Of a DNA stretch of 64,000 bases, positions 49,224-57,573 are shown piece after piece. Under the pieces are notes generated by a model, which was not told the origin of the DNA, searched no databases, and saw nothing but the letters and a program-made list of their open reading frames with translations. The position numbers and the translations under genes were made by a program. How positions within the stretch are numbered: position 1 is the first letter of the stretch; every line of letters begins with the position of its first letter. The stretch is from Candidatus Gastranaerophilales bacterium (lineage in GTDB: Bacteria > Cyanobacteriota > Vampirovibrionia > Gastranaerophilales > Gastranaerophilaceae): positions 186,001 through 250,000 of the forward strand of contig CALVBD010000001.1 in the NCBI GenBank assembly GCA_944325635.1, given 5' to 3'.

Positions 49224-49961
49224 TTAAAACTTGAATGGATAATCATCAGGAATTTTCCAGCCGTTTTCTTGAATTAAAGCTGTACAGTAACCCTTATAAG
49301 GTGATGATTTATTACATCCGTAACTTGAGTTATTAAGCAGCTCATCACGGCTCAAATCGTTGCATACACTTTGTTTTGTCCCGTCCTCAGCTGTTTCTGT
49401 TTTGCAGATAAGTCCTCTGTATGGCTCAATCCCTTTTCCTTTATGAGCTGTCGAGATAATATTATCAATGTTGGGTCTGAAACTGAAAGTAAAAAACTTT
49501 GTGCCGCCACCGGTGCGGGAAATTGCACCTTCATCACTTACGCTAAAGAATTCATTTTTGTCAAAATCCTTTCCAAACGGGTAAAAAAAGATGTCATAAC
49601 CGGATTTAATTACCATAACACTGCCGTCTGCAAAATATGCAGCTGTATTTTGGTATCTGTTATCAAAATGTTCAACCCGAACTGTTTTTAGATAATCTTT
49701 TAAATATGTATTATACCAGGTTTCGCAGTCAATAGTTGTATTTGAAACTGTCTGCACACCATCAGTGCAGCGCGCCCAGTATTCTTTAGGTCCGTTTTTA
49801 AGTTCTGACAATTTTATTGCCTGATTTGCAACAGAATAAAATTTTTCTAAGCGAGTCTCAACAGTTTTTTGCCTGTATTTTCCGACAAGTGACGGCATTG
49901 TCATTGCGGCAACTATCCCTATAATCCCCAGCGTAATCAATACCTCAGCCAGCGTGAACAT
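49224..49961 (-). CDS. Type IV pseudopilin-like protein lacking a leader peptide
   Basis: 245 aa starting MFTLAEVLITLGIIGIVAAM, i.e. directly at the mature pilin N-terminus with Met where the leader Gly should be; no in-frame ATG/GTG/TTG lies upstream before a stop. The rest is a normal stalk and an exported domain with Cys residues (CTDGVQ, DCETWYNTYLKDYL, YGCNKSS) and the shared ending NGWKIPDDYPFKF. No clear Shine-Dalgarno. The 5' end is only 12 bp from the divergent gene at 49974, as if the leader was lost in a rearrangement. Confidence 0.8.
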   Translation of the reverse strand: MFTLAEVLITLGIIGIVAAMTMPSLVGKYRQKTVETRLEKFYSVANQAIKLSELKNGPKEYWARCTDGVQTVSNTTIDCETWYNTYLKDYLKTVRVEHFDNRYQNTAAYFADGSVMVIKSGYDIFFYPFGKDFDKNEFFSVSDEGAISRTGGGTKFFTFSFRPNIDNIISTAHKGKGIEPYRGLICKTETAEDGTKQSVCNDLSRDELLNNSSYGCNKSSPYKGYCTALIQENGWKIPDDYPFKF

Positions 49962-49973
49962 CTTGGAGAATAT

Positions 49974-50198
49974 ATGACAGCACGTGGATTTGTAAAAATA
50001 TTACTGGCAAAAGAAGGGCTGACGCTAAAAGAACTTGCCCAGATTGCAACGCAAAAAGGTACAAAAAAGTTTACACCTGATGGTCTATCGCACAAAATGC
50101 GTCTGGGAACTCTTAGATTTGACGATGCTGAATTCTTTGCAAAAATATTAGGATACGAAATTGAATTAAGAAAAATTCACCAAAACAATCTTGATTAA
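49974..50198 (+). CDS. DUF6471-like small DNA-binding-type protein (74 aa)
   Basis: GGAGA lies seven bases before ATG. FVKILLAKEGLTLKELAQIATQ followed by FTPDGLSHKMRLGTLRFDDAEFFAKILGYEIEL has the helix-turn-helix-like layout of the DUF6471 family (short XRE relatives with a K-x-x-x-G-T-[LF] element). It could regulate the divergent pilin gene 12 bp away. The family call comes from memory of the pattern. Confidence 0.6.
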   Translation: MTARGFVKILLAKEGLTLKELAQIATQKGTKKFTPDGLSHKMRLGTLRFDDAEFFAKILGYEIELRKIHQNNLD

Positions 50199-50270
50199 AT
50201 TTTTATAACGCACAGTTATATACGGATAACATTTTTAACAAGAATAATTATTTGACAATGTTACACTTTA

Positions 50271-51581
50271 TTAATGCTGTTTATTCCAATCTTTTATAAA
50301 TTTAGAACTTGAAATTAAATTAGAAGATTCAATATCAATTTGGTGCCTTTTTATAATCGCCTCATTAAGGTCGGTTAAATTTTCGTCACGATAAAATATA
50401 CCAGCCTTTGTTTTTAAAAGCCCTAAATCGTATTCTGAAAGTTCATGTTCTATAAGCGATTTATTTTTTACAGCAATAGTACCTGTAAATTTATTCATAT
50501 CAGGATTAAAAATTTTACCGATGAAAAATCCGGCGTTTAAAAATGCATTTCTCACGGCTGCTGAATTTGAATAAGTTAAAATCATACCATCAGCATTAAG
50601 ATGTCTAAAAAGCAGTTTAAAAAAGTCTACAGTCCACAATGCAGGACACTTGGCTGGTGTAAAAGCGTCCAAAAATATAAAATCATACATATTATCATCT
50701 TGAACTAGTTCCTTTCGAGCATCCTCAATTTTTAGGTCAAAAATAAAGTTAGCTGATTTAAAGCGTTTCAGAGGCTTTTTATAACGTTTTGATATGTTCA
50801 GATAATATATATTATGTAAGAAGGCATAAAAACCCCTTAGAGGGGTATAAGAACACCTTGAAAATTTATCTAATATAAATAAACGGCAAATAGAGGGGTC
50901 AAAATAGTCACGGTATTTTTTATCGCGCAAAATGCAAGCAATTTCCTGATTTTCGAAAATTTCTCCATATTTTTCGCATATTTTTTCGAGAAAAAGCAAA
51001 TTTACTCCATCATAAAATTCAAATTTTCTTTCGGTTGTTTTTTTTAGCATTCTCTCGATTTTTTCATTCTTAAATGGTAATTTATAATTTTTTGGAAGCT
51101 TTTTCTTGTTGCAAACAATAAAAGGAGAGAGAAAAGCCAAAATTTTATCTGTGTCAATTGCTTTTATATAAATTTTAAAATTCTCTAAATTTTTATAATT
51201 TTCAGTGCTGCGTGCAGAATTTTTAGAAAAAGCATTATCAGTATATAGCGTATCGTTATATGTTTTAACAGTAGTATTATCCGTATCTATCTGAGCGTTA
51301 CAAGTGATACTGGAGATATTATTTGTATCTATCGCATCGTTATATAGATTTTTGATAAAATAATTTATAAAACTTTTTGAGTTATATCCGATTCCAAAAC
51401 AAATATCTAAAATTTTTATTTCTGAATTTTTCTGAAAAAATTTATCAAAATGCGCAGGAAGGATAAATTTTTCATACGCTTCAGATAACGCACCATAGGT
51501 TGAATGATAAATGTCATTATCTGTTTCCGAATACAGCCCTACAGAGCCGTCATTTGTAAAATAAGGGTAGAATTCATACAT
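50271..51581 (-). CDS. MnmD-like tRNA methyltransferase with a large insertion
   Basis: 436 aa. The outer parts match MnmC1/MnmD, which methylates the aminomethyl group of (s2)U34 in tRNA: STYGALSEAYEKFI, SAM motif ILDICFGIGYNS (about 57-68), DFIFLDAFTPAKCPALWT (about 297-314), YSNSAAVRNAFLNAGF. Between SAM motif and DAFTP lie ~230 residues, far more than the usual ~100, including a Thr/Asp/Asn-rich stretch (TDNNISS, TDNTTVK, YTDNAF) with repeated DNA words and a Lys-rich helical part. No oxidase domain (MnmC2) is fused. Confidence 0.78.
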   Translation of the reverse strand: MYEFYPYFTNDGSVGLYSETDNDIYHSTYGALSEAYEKFILPAHFDKFFQKNSEIKILDICFGIGYNSKSFINYFIKNLYNDAIDTNNISSITCNAQIDTDNTTVKTYNDTLYTDNAFSKNSARSTENYKNLENFKIYIKAIDTDKILAFLSPFIVCNKKKLPKNYKLPFKNEKIERMLKKTTERKFEFYDGVNLLFLEKICEKYGEIFENQEIACILRDKKYRDYFDPSICRLFILDKFSRCSYTPLRGFYAFLHNIYYLNISKRYKKPLKRFKSANFIFDLKIEDARKELVQDDNMYDFIFLDAFTPAKCPALWTVDFFKLLFRHLNADGMILTYSNSAAVRNAFLNAGFFIGKIFNPDMNKFTGTIAVKNKSLIEHELSEYDLGLLKTKAGIFYRDENLTDLNEAIIKRHQIDIESSNLISSSKFIKDWNKQH

Positions 51582-51694
51582 ATATTTATTGTAGTATTCT
51601 TATCTCGTATTGCAAGTATGTTAAGCTTTTTAGCACTATAAGGTTGATTTTTTATATTTATGTTAAAATATATCAGTAGATTGATGAGGAAGAT

Positions 51695-52642
51695 ATGAAA
51701 GTAACAGTAAAAGTACCTGCTACGACAGCTAATATAGGACCCGGCTTTGATTGTATGGGAATGGCTCTGCCTATTTATAATACAATTACAATAGAAGAAA
51801 CTGTTTTGCCGGGAACAGGCGTCCAGATTAATGTTATGGCTGAAAACGATACCGCCGATGAATTTTCTCTGGAACACATTCCCATGGATGAAAACAGTAT
51901 TATTTATAAGGCTGTTGAGCTTTTATATAATTCTATCGGGCAGACTCCGAGTGAATTAAAAATCACAATACATTCACAGATACCTATAGCAAGGGGTCTT
52001 GGCAGCAGCGCATCTGTTATTGTAGGCGGACTTATTGCTGCAAATGAATTATTAGGCAGACCTGCTGATGAAGCAGCTCTATTATCAATTGCAACTGAGG
52101 TGGAGGGTCATCCTGATAATGTTACTCCTGCGATTGTCGGCGGTTTGACTCTTACGTCAAGCGAAGATGATGGAAGTATTGTTTATAGAAAACTTGATTG
52201 GCCTGAGGAATGGACTTTGACGGTTTGTATTCCTGAATATGAGCTTGCAACCGATATTTCACGCTCTGTTCTTCCTAAGGAAGTTCCTATGCAGGATGCA
52301 GTTTATAATGCACAACGTATGGGAATGTTCATACATGCTATTCATACAAAAGATGCAAAATTAATGAAGCTTGCATTGAAAGACAAATTGCATCAACCTT
52401 ACAGGATGAAGCTTGTCCCAGGCTTGGAAAAAATTGCAGAACGTTTAAAACATGAAGAAAACGTTATAGGCTGTGTATTAAGCGGAGCCGGTCCTTCCAT
52501 ACTTATAATTTCAGAAAAGAATAATATCGATAAGATTAAATCTGTTGTAAAAGAAGTTTGGAATGACCTTAATGTCAAAGCTGATATTATTACTTTGCCT
52601 GTAGAAAAGAATGGCGCAGTTGTTCTTACTCAGGATGAGTAA
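51695..52642 (+). CDS. thrB: Homoserine kinase
   Basis: 315 aa GHMP kinase: VPATTANIGPGFDCMGMAL at the N-terminus, PIARGLGSSASVIVGGLIAAN (ATP-binding motif 2, about 102-122), EGHPDNVTPAIVGGLTL and CVLSGAGPSILI (motif 3). It phosphorylates homoserine in threonine synthesis. GAGGAAG precedes the ATG. Confidence 0.95.
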   Translation: MKVTVKVPATTANIGPGFDCMGMALPIYNTITIEETVLPGTGVQINVMAENDTADEFSLEHIPMDENSIIYKAVELLYNSIGQTPSELKITIHSQIPIARGLGSSASVIVGGLIAANELLGRPADEAALLSIATEVEGHPDNVTPAIVGGLTLTSSEDDGSIVYRKLDWPEEWTLTVCIPEYELATDISRSVLPKEVPMQDAVYNAQRMGMFIHAIHTKDAKLMKLALKDKLHQPYRMKLVPGLEKIAERLKHEENVIGCVLSGAGPSILIISEKNNIDKIKSVVKEVWNDLNVKADIITLPVEKNGAVVLTQDE

Positions 52643-52714
52643 TCTTTTTGTGCAATGAAATCTGAAAAATATATTAAATACTTATAATGTGTGTAGCAAT
52701 ATTATAGGTGTTAT

Positions 52715-52900
52715 ATGTTCGTAAGTGTTTCAGAAAGATGCGTAGGCTGCGGTATTTGCACAACCGTTAGTCCTGAAGTCTTTGATATGATGGGTAATTA
52801 TGCCATTGCAAATCAGAATAAAGTCTGCGGGAACGAAGAAAGTTGCTTAGATGCTGCTATCTGTTGCCCGTACAGTGCTATAGATATTCATGAAATTTAA
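52715..52900 (+). CDS. Single-cluster ferredoxin
   Basis: 61 aa. CVGCGICTTVSPEVFDM at about 9-25 gives three Cys (CxxCGxC), the following site being Val-Ser rather than CP; CLDAAICCPYSAI supplies the fourth ligand. This matches the small [4Fe-4S]/[3Fe-4S] ferredoxins of the Fer4_13 type. Electron carrier; partner unknown. TAGGTG precedes the ATG; a terminator follows. Confidence 0.9.
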   Translation: MFVSVSERCVGCGICTTVSPEVFDMMGNYAIANQNKVCGNEESCLDAAICCPYSAIDIHEI

Positions 52901-52902
52901 CT

Positions 52903-52936
52903 AAAAAAAGGTTCGGCGGAGGCCGAACCTTTTCTT
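52903..52936. terminator. Bidirectional terminator
   Basis: AAAGGTTCGGC/GCCGAACCTTT stem with a GGAG loop, A-run before and T-run after; sits between the convergent ferredoxin gene and the gene at 52940. Confidence 0.92.
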
Positions 52937-52939
52937 TTA

Positions 52940-53476
52940 TTAACCTTGACCCGTGTAATCCGGGACGGCATCTTTGAGTGAATCTTTTTCCATCTGTTTT
53001 GCAGATTCGTTCTGTTCTTTGATTGTTGCGAGTCTGGATTCCAGATTTGCTTTTTCCATTGCCAGACTTTCTTCCAAATTCTGAAGCGGTTCCAATTGCA
53101 TTGTTCGGAATTGTTCAAAACTTTCATCCATCATAAATTTCTGTTGTTGGAACTTAATAGCATTTAATTGCTGTGCAGCCTGATACTGGTTATTTGCAGT
53201 TTGCATAGCCTGTGCATCATTTGCATTAATTGTCGATTGACCTGTCTGCGGATTTATGCCAAAAATACTCTGATATGCGCCATAATTAGCTGCCTGCATT
53301 GAAGCATTAAACACTGAATTCTGATTTTGCTGCATTCGGGTTAACTGTTTCTCCATCTCTCCAACTTGTTTTTGAACCTTGTTGTGACGGAGCATAACAC
53401 TGGTTAATTGCCGTTGCAATTGCAACTGCAATTTTTTCGTATACATTTTTAGGTATCCAGCAGTTAGTAAACCCAT
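52940..53476 (-). CDS. Coiled-coil Gln-rich hypothetical protein (178 aa)
   Basis: Starts MGLLTAGYLKMYTKKLQLQL. Two long helical segments (about 10-55 and 100-165) rich in Gln, Met and Glu, separated by an Asn/Ala-rich linker (NASMQAANYGAYQ, NANDAQAMQTANNQYQAAQQ); the end is DAVPDYTGQG. No signal peptide. Its MG start, Gln-rich helices and shared promoter place it with the other genes of this set. Not recognised. Confidence 0.75.
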   Translation of the reverse strand: MGLLTAGYLKMYTKKLQLQLQRQLTSVMLRHNKVQKQVGEMEKQLTRMQQNQNSVFNASMQAANYGAYQSIFGINPQTGQSTINANDAQAMQTANNQYQAAQQLNAIKFQQQKFMMDESFEQFRTMQLEPLQNLEESLAMEKANLESRLATIKEQNESAKQMEKDSLKDAVPDYTGQG

Positions 53477-53510
53477 TTTGAGTCCTTCGTGTTTATTTAT
53501 TTTCTCTTAA

Positions 53511-53543
53511 ATATATAAAGTATATATTCAAACTAATATTGCC
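53511..53543 (-). promoter_or_regulatory. Bipartite promoter element, copy F
   Basis: On the minus strand: GGCAAT, 15 nt, TACTTTATATAT, ending about 34 nt before the ATG at 53476. Confidence 0.75.
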
Positions 53544-53648
53544 TAATTTTTAATTTCTTCGTAACATTTCTTTACATATTTATAAGATAAATTGCTGATT
53601 GCATATTATTATTGTTTTCTATAGAATTGTTATGAATAAGGAGGGATA

Positions 53649-54701
53649 ATGTTAAAACAGTATTTAACGCTTAAGAATATAATTTTTTTAATCCTTGTGA
53701 TATTCCTAATATATATTATGCCCAAAATTACGGGGATTGCACTGTTATTTTTTGCAGCATACGTAATTGCATGTGCTCTCAACCCTTATGTTGTAAAGCT
53801 TCAGGGTAAAATGTCACGAAGTACTGCTTCAGCGCTTGCTGTTTCGGTTTGTACTGCTGCGGTTGTCGCTCTTTTTATACCTATTATGCTCATTGCATAT
53901 AAAGAAATTAGAACTTTTTTAATATATTTGCCTAAAAAGATAGGATTTATAATAAATTATTTATCAACATTAAATATATTCGGACATAAACTGTCAGATT
54001 TAGTTTCTATGAACAATGTTGTTGGCGCCTCTCCTGATGTAGCCCAAAATATAGTAAACCATTCCTGGTCTTTTACATTGGGTATATTTCAGGTAGCGGT
54101 CATTATTGTAGCTTTAACCATGATAATATACTATCTTTTGGCTGATAAGGATTACTTAAAGGAAAAATTTATTGAATTTTTTCCTGAAGATTTAAAGGGA
54201 AAAGCGTCTGAAATACTTACAAATATAAGTAATAAAGTTGGTGGTTATGTAAGAGCGCAACTGCTTTCAATGCTTTCTGTCGGAATTATGATGATGATTG
54301 TACTTGTATTGCTTGGCGTTGATTATGCTCTTCTGCTGGGTATGATTACAGGTATTTTGGATATAATACCGCTTTTAGGACCTACTATTGCTCTTGGGGT
54401 TATACTTTTAATTGCTTATCCCCTCGGCCTCGTAAAAATTATATTAATTATTGTAGGATTTCTTCTGGTGCAGCAGTTGTCCAACTATATTGTAAGGCCT
54501 ATTTTATTCGGAAAATTTATGCAGCTTCATCCGCTGATGATCTTTTTAGCACTATTCTTAGCCGAGCAATTTTTAGGATTCTGGGGTGTAATACTTTCTC
54601 CTGCGATTGCAGCAACTGTTTGTGTACTCATAGATGAGCTGTACCTTGCTCCGATTAATGAAAAGGCAAACTCTGAGGAAGCTGTTAATGAAAACTCATG
54701 A
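53649..54701 (+). CDS. AI-2E / PerM-family membrane protein
   Basis: 350 aa with about eight membrane helices. Family features: GIALLFFAAYVIACALNPYVVKLQ near the N-terminus, the central GGYVRAQLLSMLSVGIMMMIVL, LLGMITGILDIIPLLGPTIAL, and FGKFMQLHPLMIFLALFLAEQFLGFWGVILSPAIAA. The family includes the quorum-signal exporter TqsA and sodium/proton antiporters, so the transported species is unclear. AGGAGGG precedes the ATG. Overlaps the radical-SAM gene by 14 nt. Confidence 0.92.
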   Translation: MLKQYLTLKNIIFLILVIFLIYIMPKITGIALLFFAAYVIACALNPYVVKLQGKMSRSTASALAVSVCTAAVVALFIPIMLIAYKEIRTFLIYLPKKIGFIINYLSTLNIFGHKLSDLVSMNNVVGASPDVAQNIVNHSWSFTLGIFQVAVIIVALTMIIYYLLADKDYLKEKFIEFFPEDLKGKASEILTNISNKVGGYVRAQLLSMLSVGIMMMIVLVLLGVDYALLLGMITGILDIIPLLGPTIALGVILLIAYPLGLVKIILIIVGFLLVQQLSNYIVRPILFGKFMQLHPLMIFLALFLAEQFLGFWGVILSPAIAATVCVLIDELYLAPINEKANSEEAVNENS

Positions 54702-56223
54702 TATTTATCTTTACAAATCTGACAGACATAAAGATACAGATTTCAATATGTGGCTGGCCTTCCCGGGGCCTGAATCTTTTGCGCTATCGTCCTTAGGTTT
54801 TTTATGGATGTTCAAAAATATTGATGAGGCTGATAATGTAAATGTTGAATATGTCTGTACAGACACACCAATGCCGCAATATAGAGTTGACGACTTAAGT
54901 CTTATCGGATTTTCTTTTACTTTTGATACTGATTTTTTAACTATTTTTTCTATGCTGGAAAAAAACAATATCCCGCTTCGAGCATCGGAAAGAGGAGATG
55001 ATTTCCCGTTAATATTTGCCGGAGGGCCTGTTGTTTCTGCAAATCCCGCACCTTATTCAGATTTTTTTGATTTTTTTGTAATTGGTGACGGAGAGGATAT
55101 AAATTTACAGGTAGTAAATATTTGTAAGGCTAACAAGGATAAATCAAAAACTGAGGTACTTACAATGCTTGATAAGCTGGAAGGTTTGTATATTCCATCG
55201 CTTAATCAGAAAAAAGTAAAAAAACTGACAAAAAAGCTCGAAGAATGCATTTATACGCCTATTATCAGTGACAGAGCCTTTTTTAAAAATACATTTATTC
55301 TGGAAGTTGCAAGAGGTTGTGCAAATCGCTGCGGTTTTTGCCTCGCTTCTTATTTAAACCTTCCTCTGCGATTTATGCATTATGAGGACGTTATAAAGAC
55401 AATTGAATTAGGGCTTGAACATACAGACAAAATAGCGCTTCTCGGAGCACAGTTAAGCGCGCATCCGCAATTTAACAAGATTTGCGAACATATATATGAA
55501 AAGGTCAAGGAAGGAAGAAATATTGAAATGAGTGTATCATCCCTGAGGGTTGATGCCATTACTCCGGAAATATTAAAGACACTTGTCGCAACAGGTCAAA
55601 AAAATATTACTCTTGCAATAGAAGCAGGCAGCGAGCGCCTGCGAAAAGTTATTAATAAACATCTTGAAGAACATCAGATTATGCGAGCTGTAGAAATTGC
55701 TGTAAATGCAGGCCTAAAAGGATTTAAATTTTACGGAATGATTGGACTGCCGACTGAAACTCAGGAAGATATTGATGAAATGATTGCCCTTGCAAAGCGA
55801 ATCAAAGAAAAATATAAAGGATTTAATATCTCATTCGGGTTTTCGACGTTTGTTCCGAAACCAAACACCCCTTTTCAATGGTATGGCAGGGAAGGAACTG
55901 CTTCTTTAGAACAAAAAGCAGCTTACCTGAAAAAAGAAATGCATAAACTCGGAATTGATATATCTGTCTCTAGTGCAAAATGGGATTACTGGCAGGCTGT
56001 GCTTTCCCGCGGTGATAATACATTCGGAGATTTTCTGATAGAGGTGTACAGAAATGGCGGAAAACTGGGCGCATTCAAGTCTGCAGCAAAAAAATATAAT
56101 ATAAATGCTGATTATTATGCGTTGGAAAATTATCCTTATAATAAAGAATTGCCGTGGGACTTCATTGATATAAGACCCGGTAAAGAATTCCTTATAGAAG
56201 AATCCAAGCGATTAGTTGGTTAA
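54688..56223 (+). CDS. B12-binding-type radical SAM protein
   Basis: 511 aa from ATG 54688 (MKTHDIYLYKSD), with GAGGAAG upstream inside the previous gene. The N-terminal ~150 residues resemble a cobalamin-binding-like Rossmann region (SSLGFLWMF, LIFAGGPVVSANPAPYSDFFDFFVIGDGE). The radical-SAM core has LEVARGCANRCGFC (CxxxCxxC, about 206-219), LLGAQLSAHP, ITLAIEAGSERLRKVINK and MIGLPTETQEDIDEM, and a TIGR03960-like C-terminal segment. The reaction is unknown; relatives act in tRNA or lipid modification. Confidence 0.88.
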   Translation: MKTHDIYLYKSDRHKDTDFNMWLAFPGPESFALSSLGFLWMFKNIDEADNVNVEYVCTDTPMPQYRVDDLSLIGFSFTFDTDFLTIFSMLEKNNIPLRASERGDDFPLIFAGGPVVSANPAPYSDFFDFFVIGDGEDINLQVVNICKANKDKSKTEVLTMLDKLEGLYIPSLNQKKVKKLTKKLEECIYTPIISDRAFFKNTFILEVARGCANRCGFCLASYLNLPLRFMHYEDVIKTIELGLEHTDKIALLGAQLSAHPQFNKICEHIYEKVKEGRNIEMSVSSLRVDAITPEILKTLVATGQKNITLAIEAGSERLRKVINKHLEEHQIMRAVEIAVNAGLKGFKFYGMIGLPTETQEDIDEMIALAKRIKEKYKGFNISFGFSTFVPKPNTPFQWYGREGTASLEQKAAYLKKEMHKLGIDISVSSAKWDYWQAVLSRGDNTFGDFLIEVYRNGGKLGAFKSAAKKYNINADYYALENYPYNKELPWDFIDIRPGKEFLIEESKRLVG

Positions 56224-56250
56224 GTTTTGCATCAAAAACTATATATAACA

Positions 56251-56277
56251 GTCATCCAGAACTGGTTTCAGGATCTC
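56251..56277. repeat. REP-like intergenic repeat
   Basis: GTCATCCAGAACTGGTTTC followed by AGGATCTC, a form of the common intergenic word GTCATCCTGAACTTGTTTC found in many bacteria. Lies between convergent genes; the flanking AGTTTTGC/GCAAAACT (56223 and 56299 areas) form an outer inverted repeat that may end transcription. Confidence 0.5.
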
Positions 56278-56309
56278 TTACAAAAGAGTAAGCCAATAGC
56301 AAAACTTAA

Positions 56310-56933
56310 TTACAGCGGGGTATAGTCGCTGTAGACAAGGCTCTTCCAGCTTTCAAAATAGCTTATCTGCGTAGCGCTTCCTGTTTTAATATATATGTGT
56401 TGAAGTGATGAATGCGGAATATCCAAAGCATCGCAGATAGCAGCTTTAATAACGTCCGGATGAGTAACAATGATAATTCTGTTCCCTTCATTTTGATTAA
56501 CAATATCTTCTATAGACTTCCCAACCCGGGTTATAAATTCTGTCACAGACTCAGCATCGTCAGGGGTGCTTTTTTCAGGCTCGGAAATAAGCCTCTGAAG
56601 CATGTCCGGTTGTTCTATTTCAATTTGTTCAAACGTTTTTCCGTTAAAACTGCCGCACTTTCTCGGTTTTAAAGTCTCAATAATGTCAAAGTCTTTTTTA
56701 TAGACTTTTGCAACCATTTTAGCAGACTGTAAGCATCTAGTTGCAGGAGAAGAATAAATTCTGTCATTCTTAACTCCGCGTTTTCTTAAATAATCACAGA
56801 TTTTTTCCATTTCTTCATAACCGTTTTCAGTTATCGGCGGATAATTTTCCACATCGGAAAATCTGAATTCATCCGAATAAATTGTTGCCCCGTGGCATAT
56901 ATATGTTATTTTACATTTTCTGCTAAAGTACAT
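56310..56933 (-). CDS. Histidine-phosphatase-superfamily protein with altered RHG motif
   Basis: 207 aa. Phosphoglycerate-mutase-like fold: YICHGATIYS (about 11-20) where the family has RHG, IYSSPATRCLQSAKMVA with the pocket Arg, and IIIVTHPDVIKAAICDAL with the second catalytic His. The phospho-acceptor His is kept, but the preceding phosphate-binding Arg is Cys, and the usual FGxWEG appears as GSFNGKTFEQIE. Activity may be weak or redirected. Confidence 0.78.
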   Translation of the reverse strand: MYFSRKCKITYICHGATIYSDEFRFSDVENYPPITENGYEEMEKICDYLRKRGVKNDRIYSSPATRCLQSAKMVAKVYKKDFDIIETLKPRKCGSFNGKTFEQIEIEQPDMLQRLISEPEKSTPDDAESVTEFITRVGKSIEDIVNQNEGNRIIIVTHPDVIKAAICDALDIPHSSLQHIYIKTGSATQISYFESWKSLVYSDYTPL

Positions 56934-57036
56934 AAAAACCTCTTCTCTTAAATTTTCTTAACTAAATTATACCACAGAAATCTTATTTTGTAGTAAACTT
57001 GATATCAAACATACAGATGAAAAATAAGGAGTAATC

Positions 57037-57531
57037 ATGAGAGGAAAAGCATTTAAGTTCGGGGATAACATTTCAACAGACCATATTGCACCAGGAAGAT
57101 TGTTTCATTTACGTTCAAACCTGCCTGAATTTGCAAAACACGTACTTGAAGATGCTGATCCTGAATTTGCATCAAAAATGAATAAGGGAGACTTTGTTGT
57201 TGCAGGGAATAACTTTGGTCTCGGATCTTCCAGAGAACACGCTCCTCAAATAATTAAAATTGCAGGTGTCGGAGCTGTAATTGCAAAATCATTCGCGCGT
57301 ATATTCTATAGAAATGCTATTAACATCGGACTTTTGGCTATTGAATGCGACACGGACGGAATAAATGCCGGTGATGAACTCGACCTTGATATTGAAAAAG
57401 GTATTCTTAAAAACCTCACAAACGGTGCCATCATACCTATTGAACCGCTGCCTCCTGTCATGATTAAACTTCTTCAAGACGGCGGGCTTGTCGAACATAT
57501 CAAAAAGAACGGCGACTTCAAACTTGTTTAA
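57037..57531 (+). CDS. leuD: 3-isopropylmalate dehydratase small subunit
   Basis: 164 aa, the short (archaeal/Thermotoga-like) LeuD type: KFGDNISTDHIAPGRLFHLRSN, VVAGNNFGLGSSREHAPQII (the swivelling-domain GxSSREHAP motif), IAKSFARIFYRNAINIGL. It forms isopropylmalate isomerase (or homoaconitase) with a LeuC-type subunit not seen in this window. AAGGAG lies ten bases before the ATG. Transcribed alone, just ahead of rpsL. Confidence 0.88.
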   Translation: MRGKAFKFGDNISTDHIAPGRLFHLRSNLPEFAKHVLEDADPEFASKMNKGDFVVAGNNFGLGSSREHAPQIIKIAGVGAVIAKSFARIFYRNAINIGLLAIECDTDGINAGDELDLDIEKGILKNLTNGAIIPIEPLPPVMIKLLQDGGLVEHIKKNGDFKLV

Positions 57532-57537
57532 ATACTG

Positions 57538-57566
57538 TTGACAATGCGTTTTTATCGTTGTTAAAT
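57538..57566 (+). promoter_or_regulatory. rpsL operon promoter
   Basis: TTGACA, 17 nt, TTAAAT (TAAATA with 18 nt is an alternative). Begins six bases after the leuD stop. Confidence 0.65.
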
Positions 57567-57573
57567 AATAATA

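Noticed and set aside
51539-51877. 112-codon minus-strand ORF over the 5' part of thrB
   Set aside because: Antisense shadow of thrB; no ribosome-binding site and implausible amino-acid composition.
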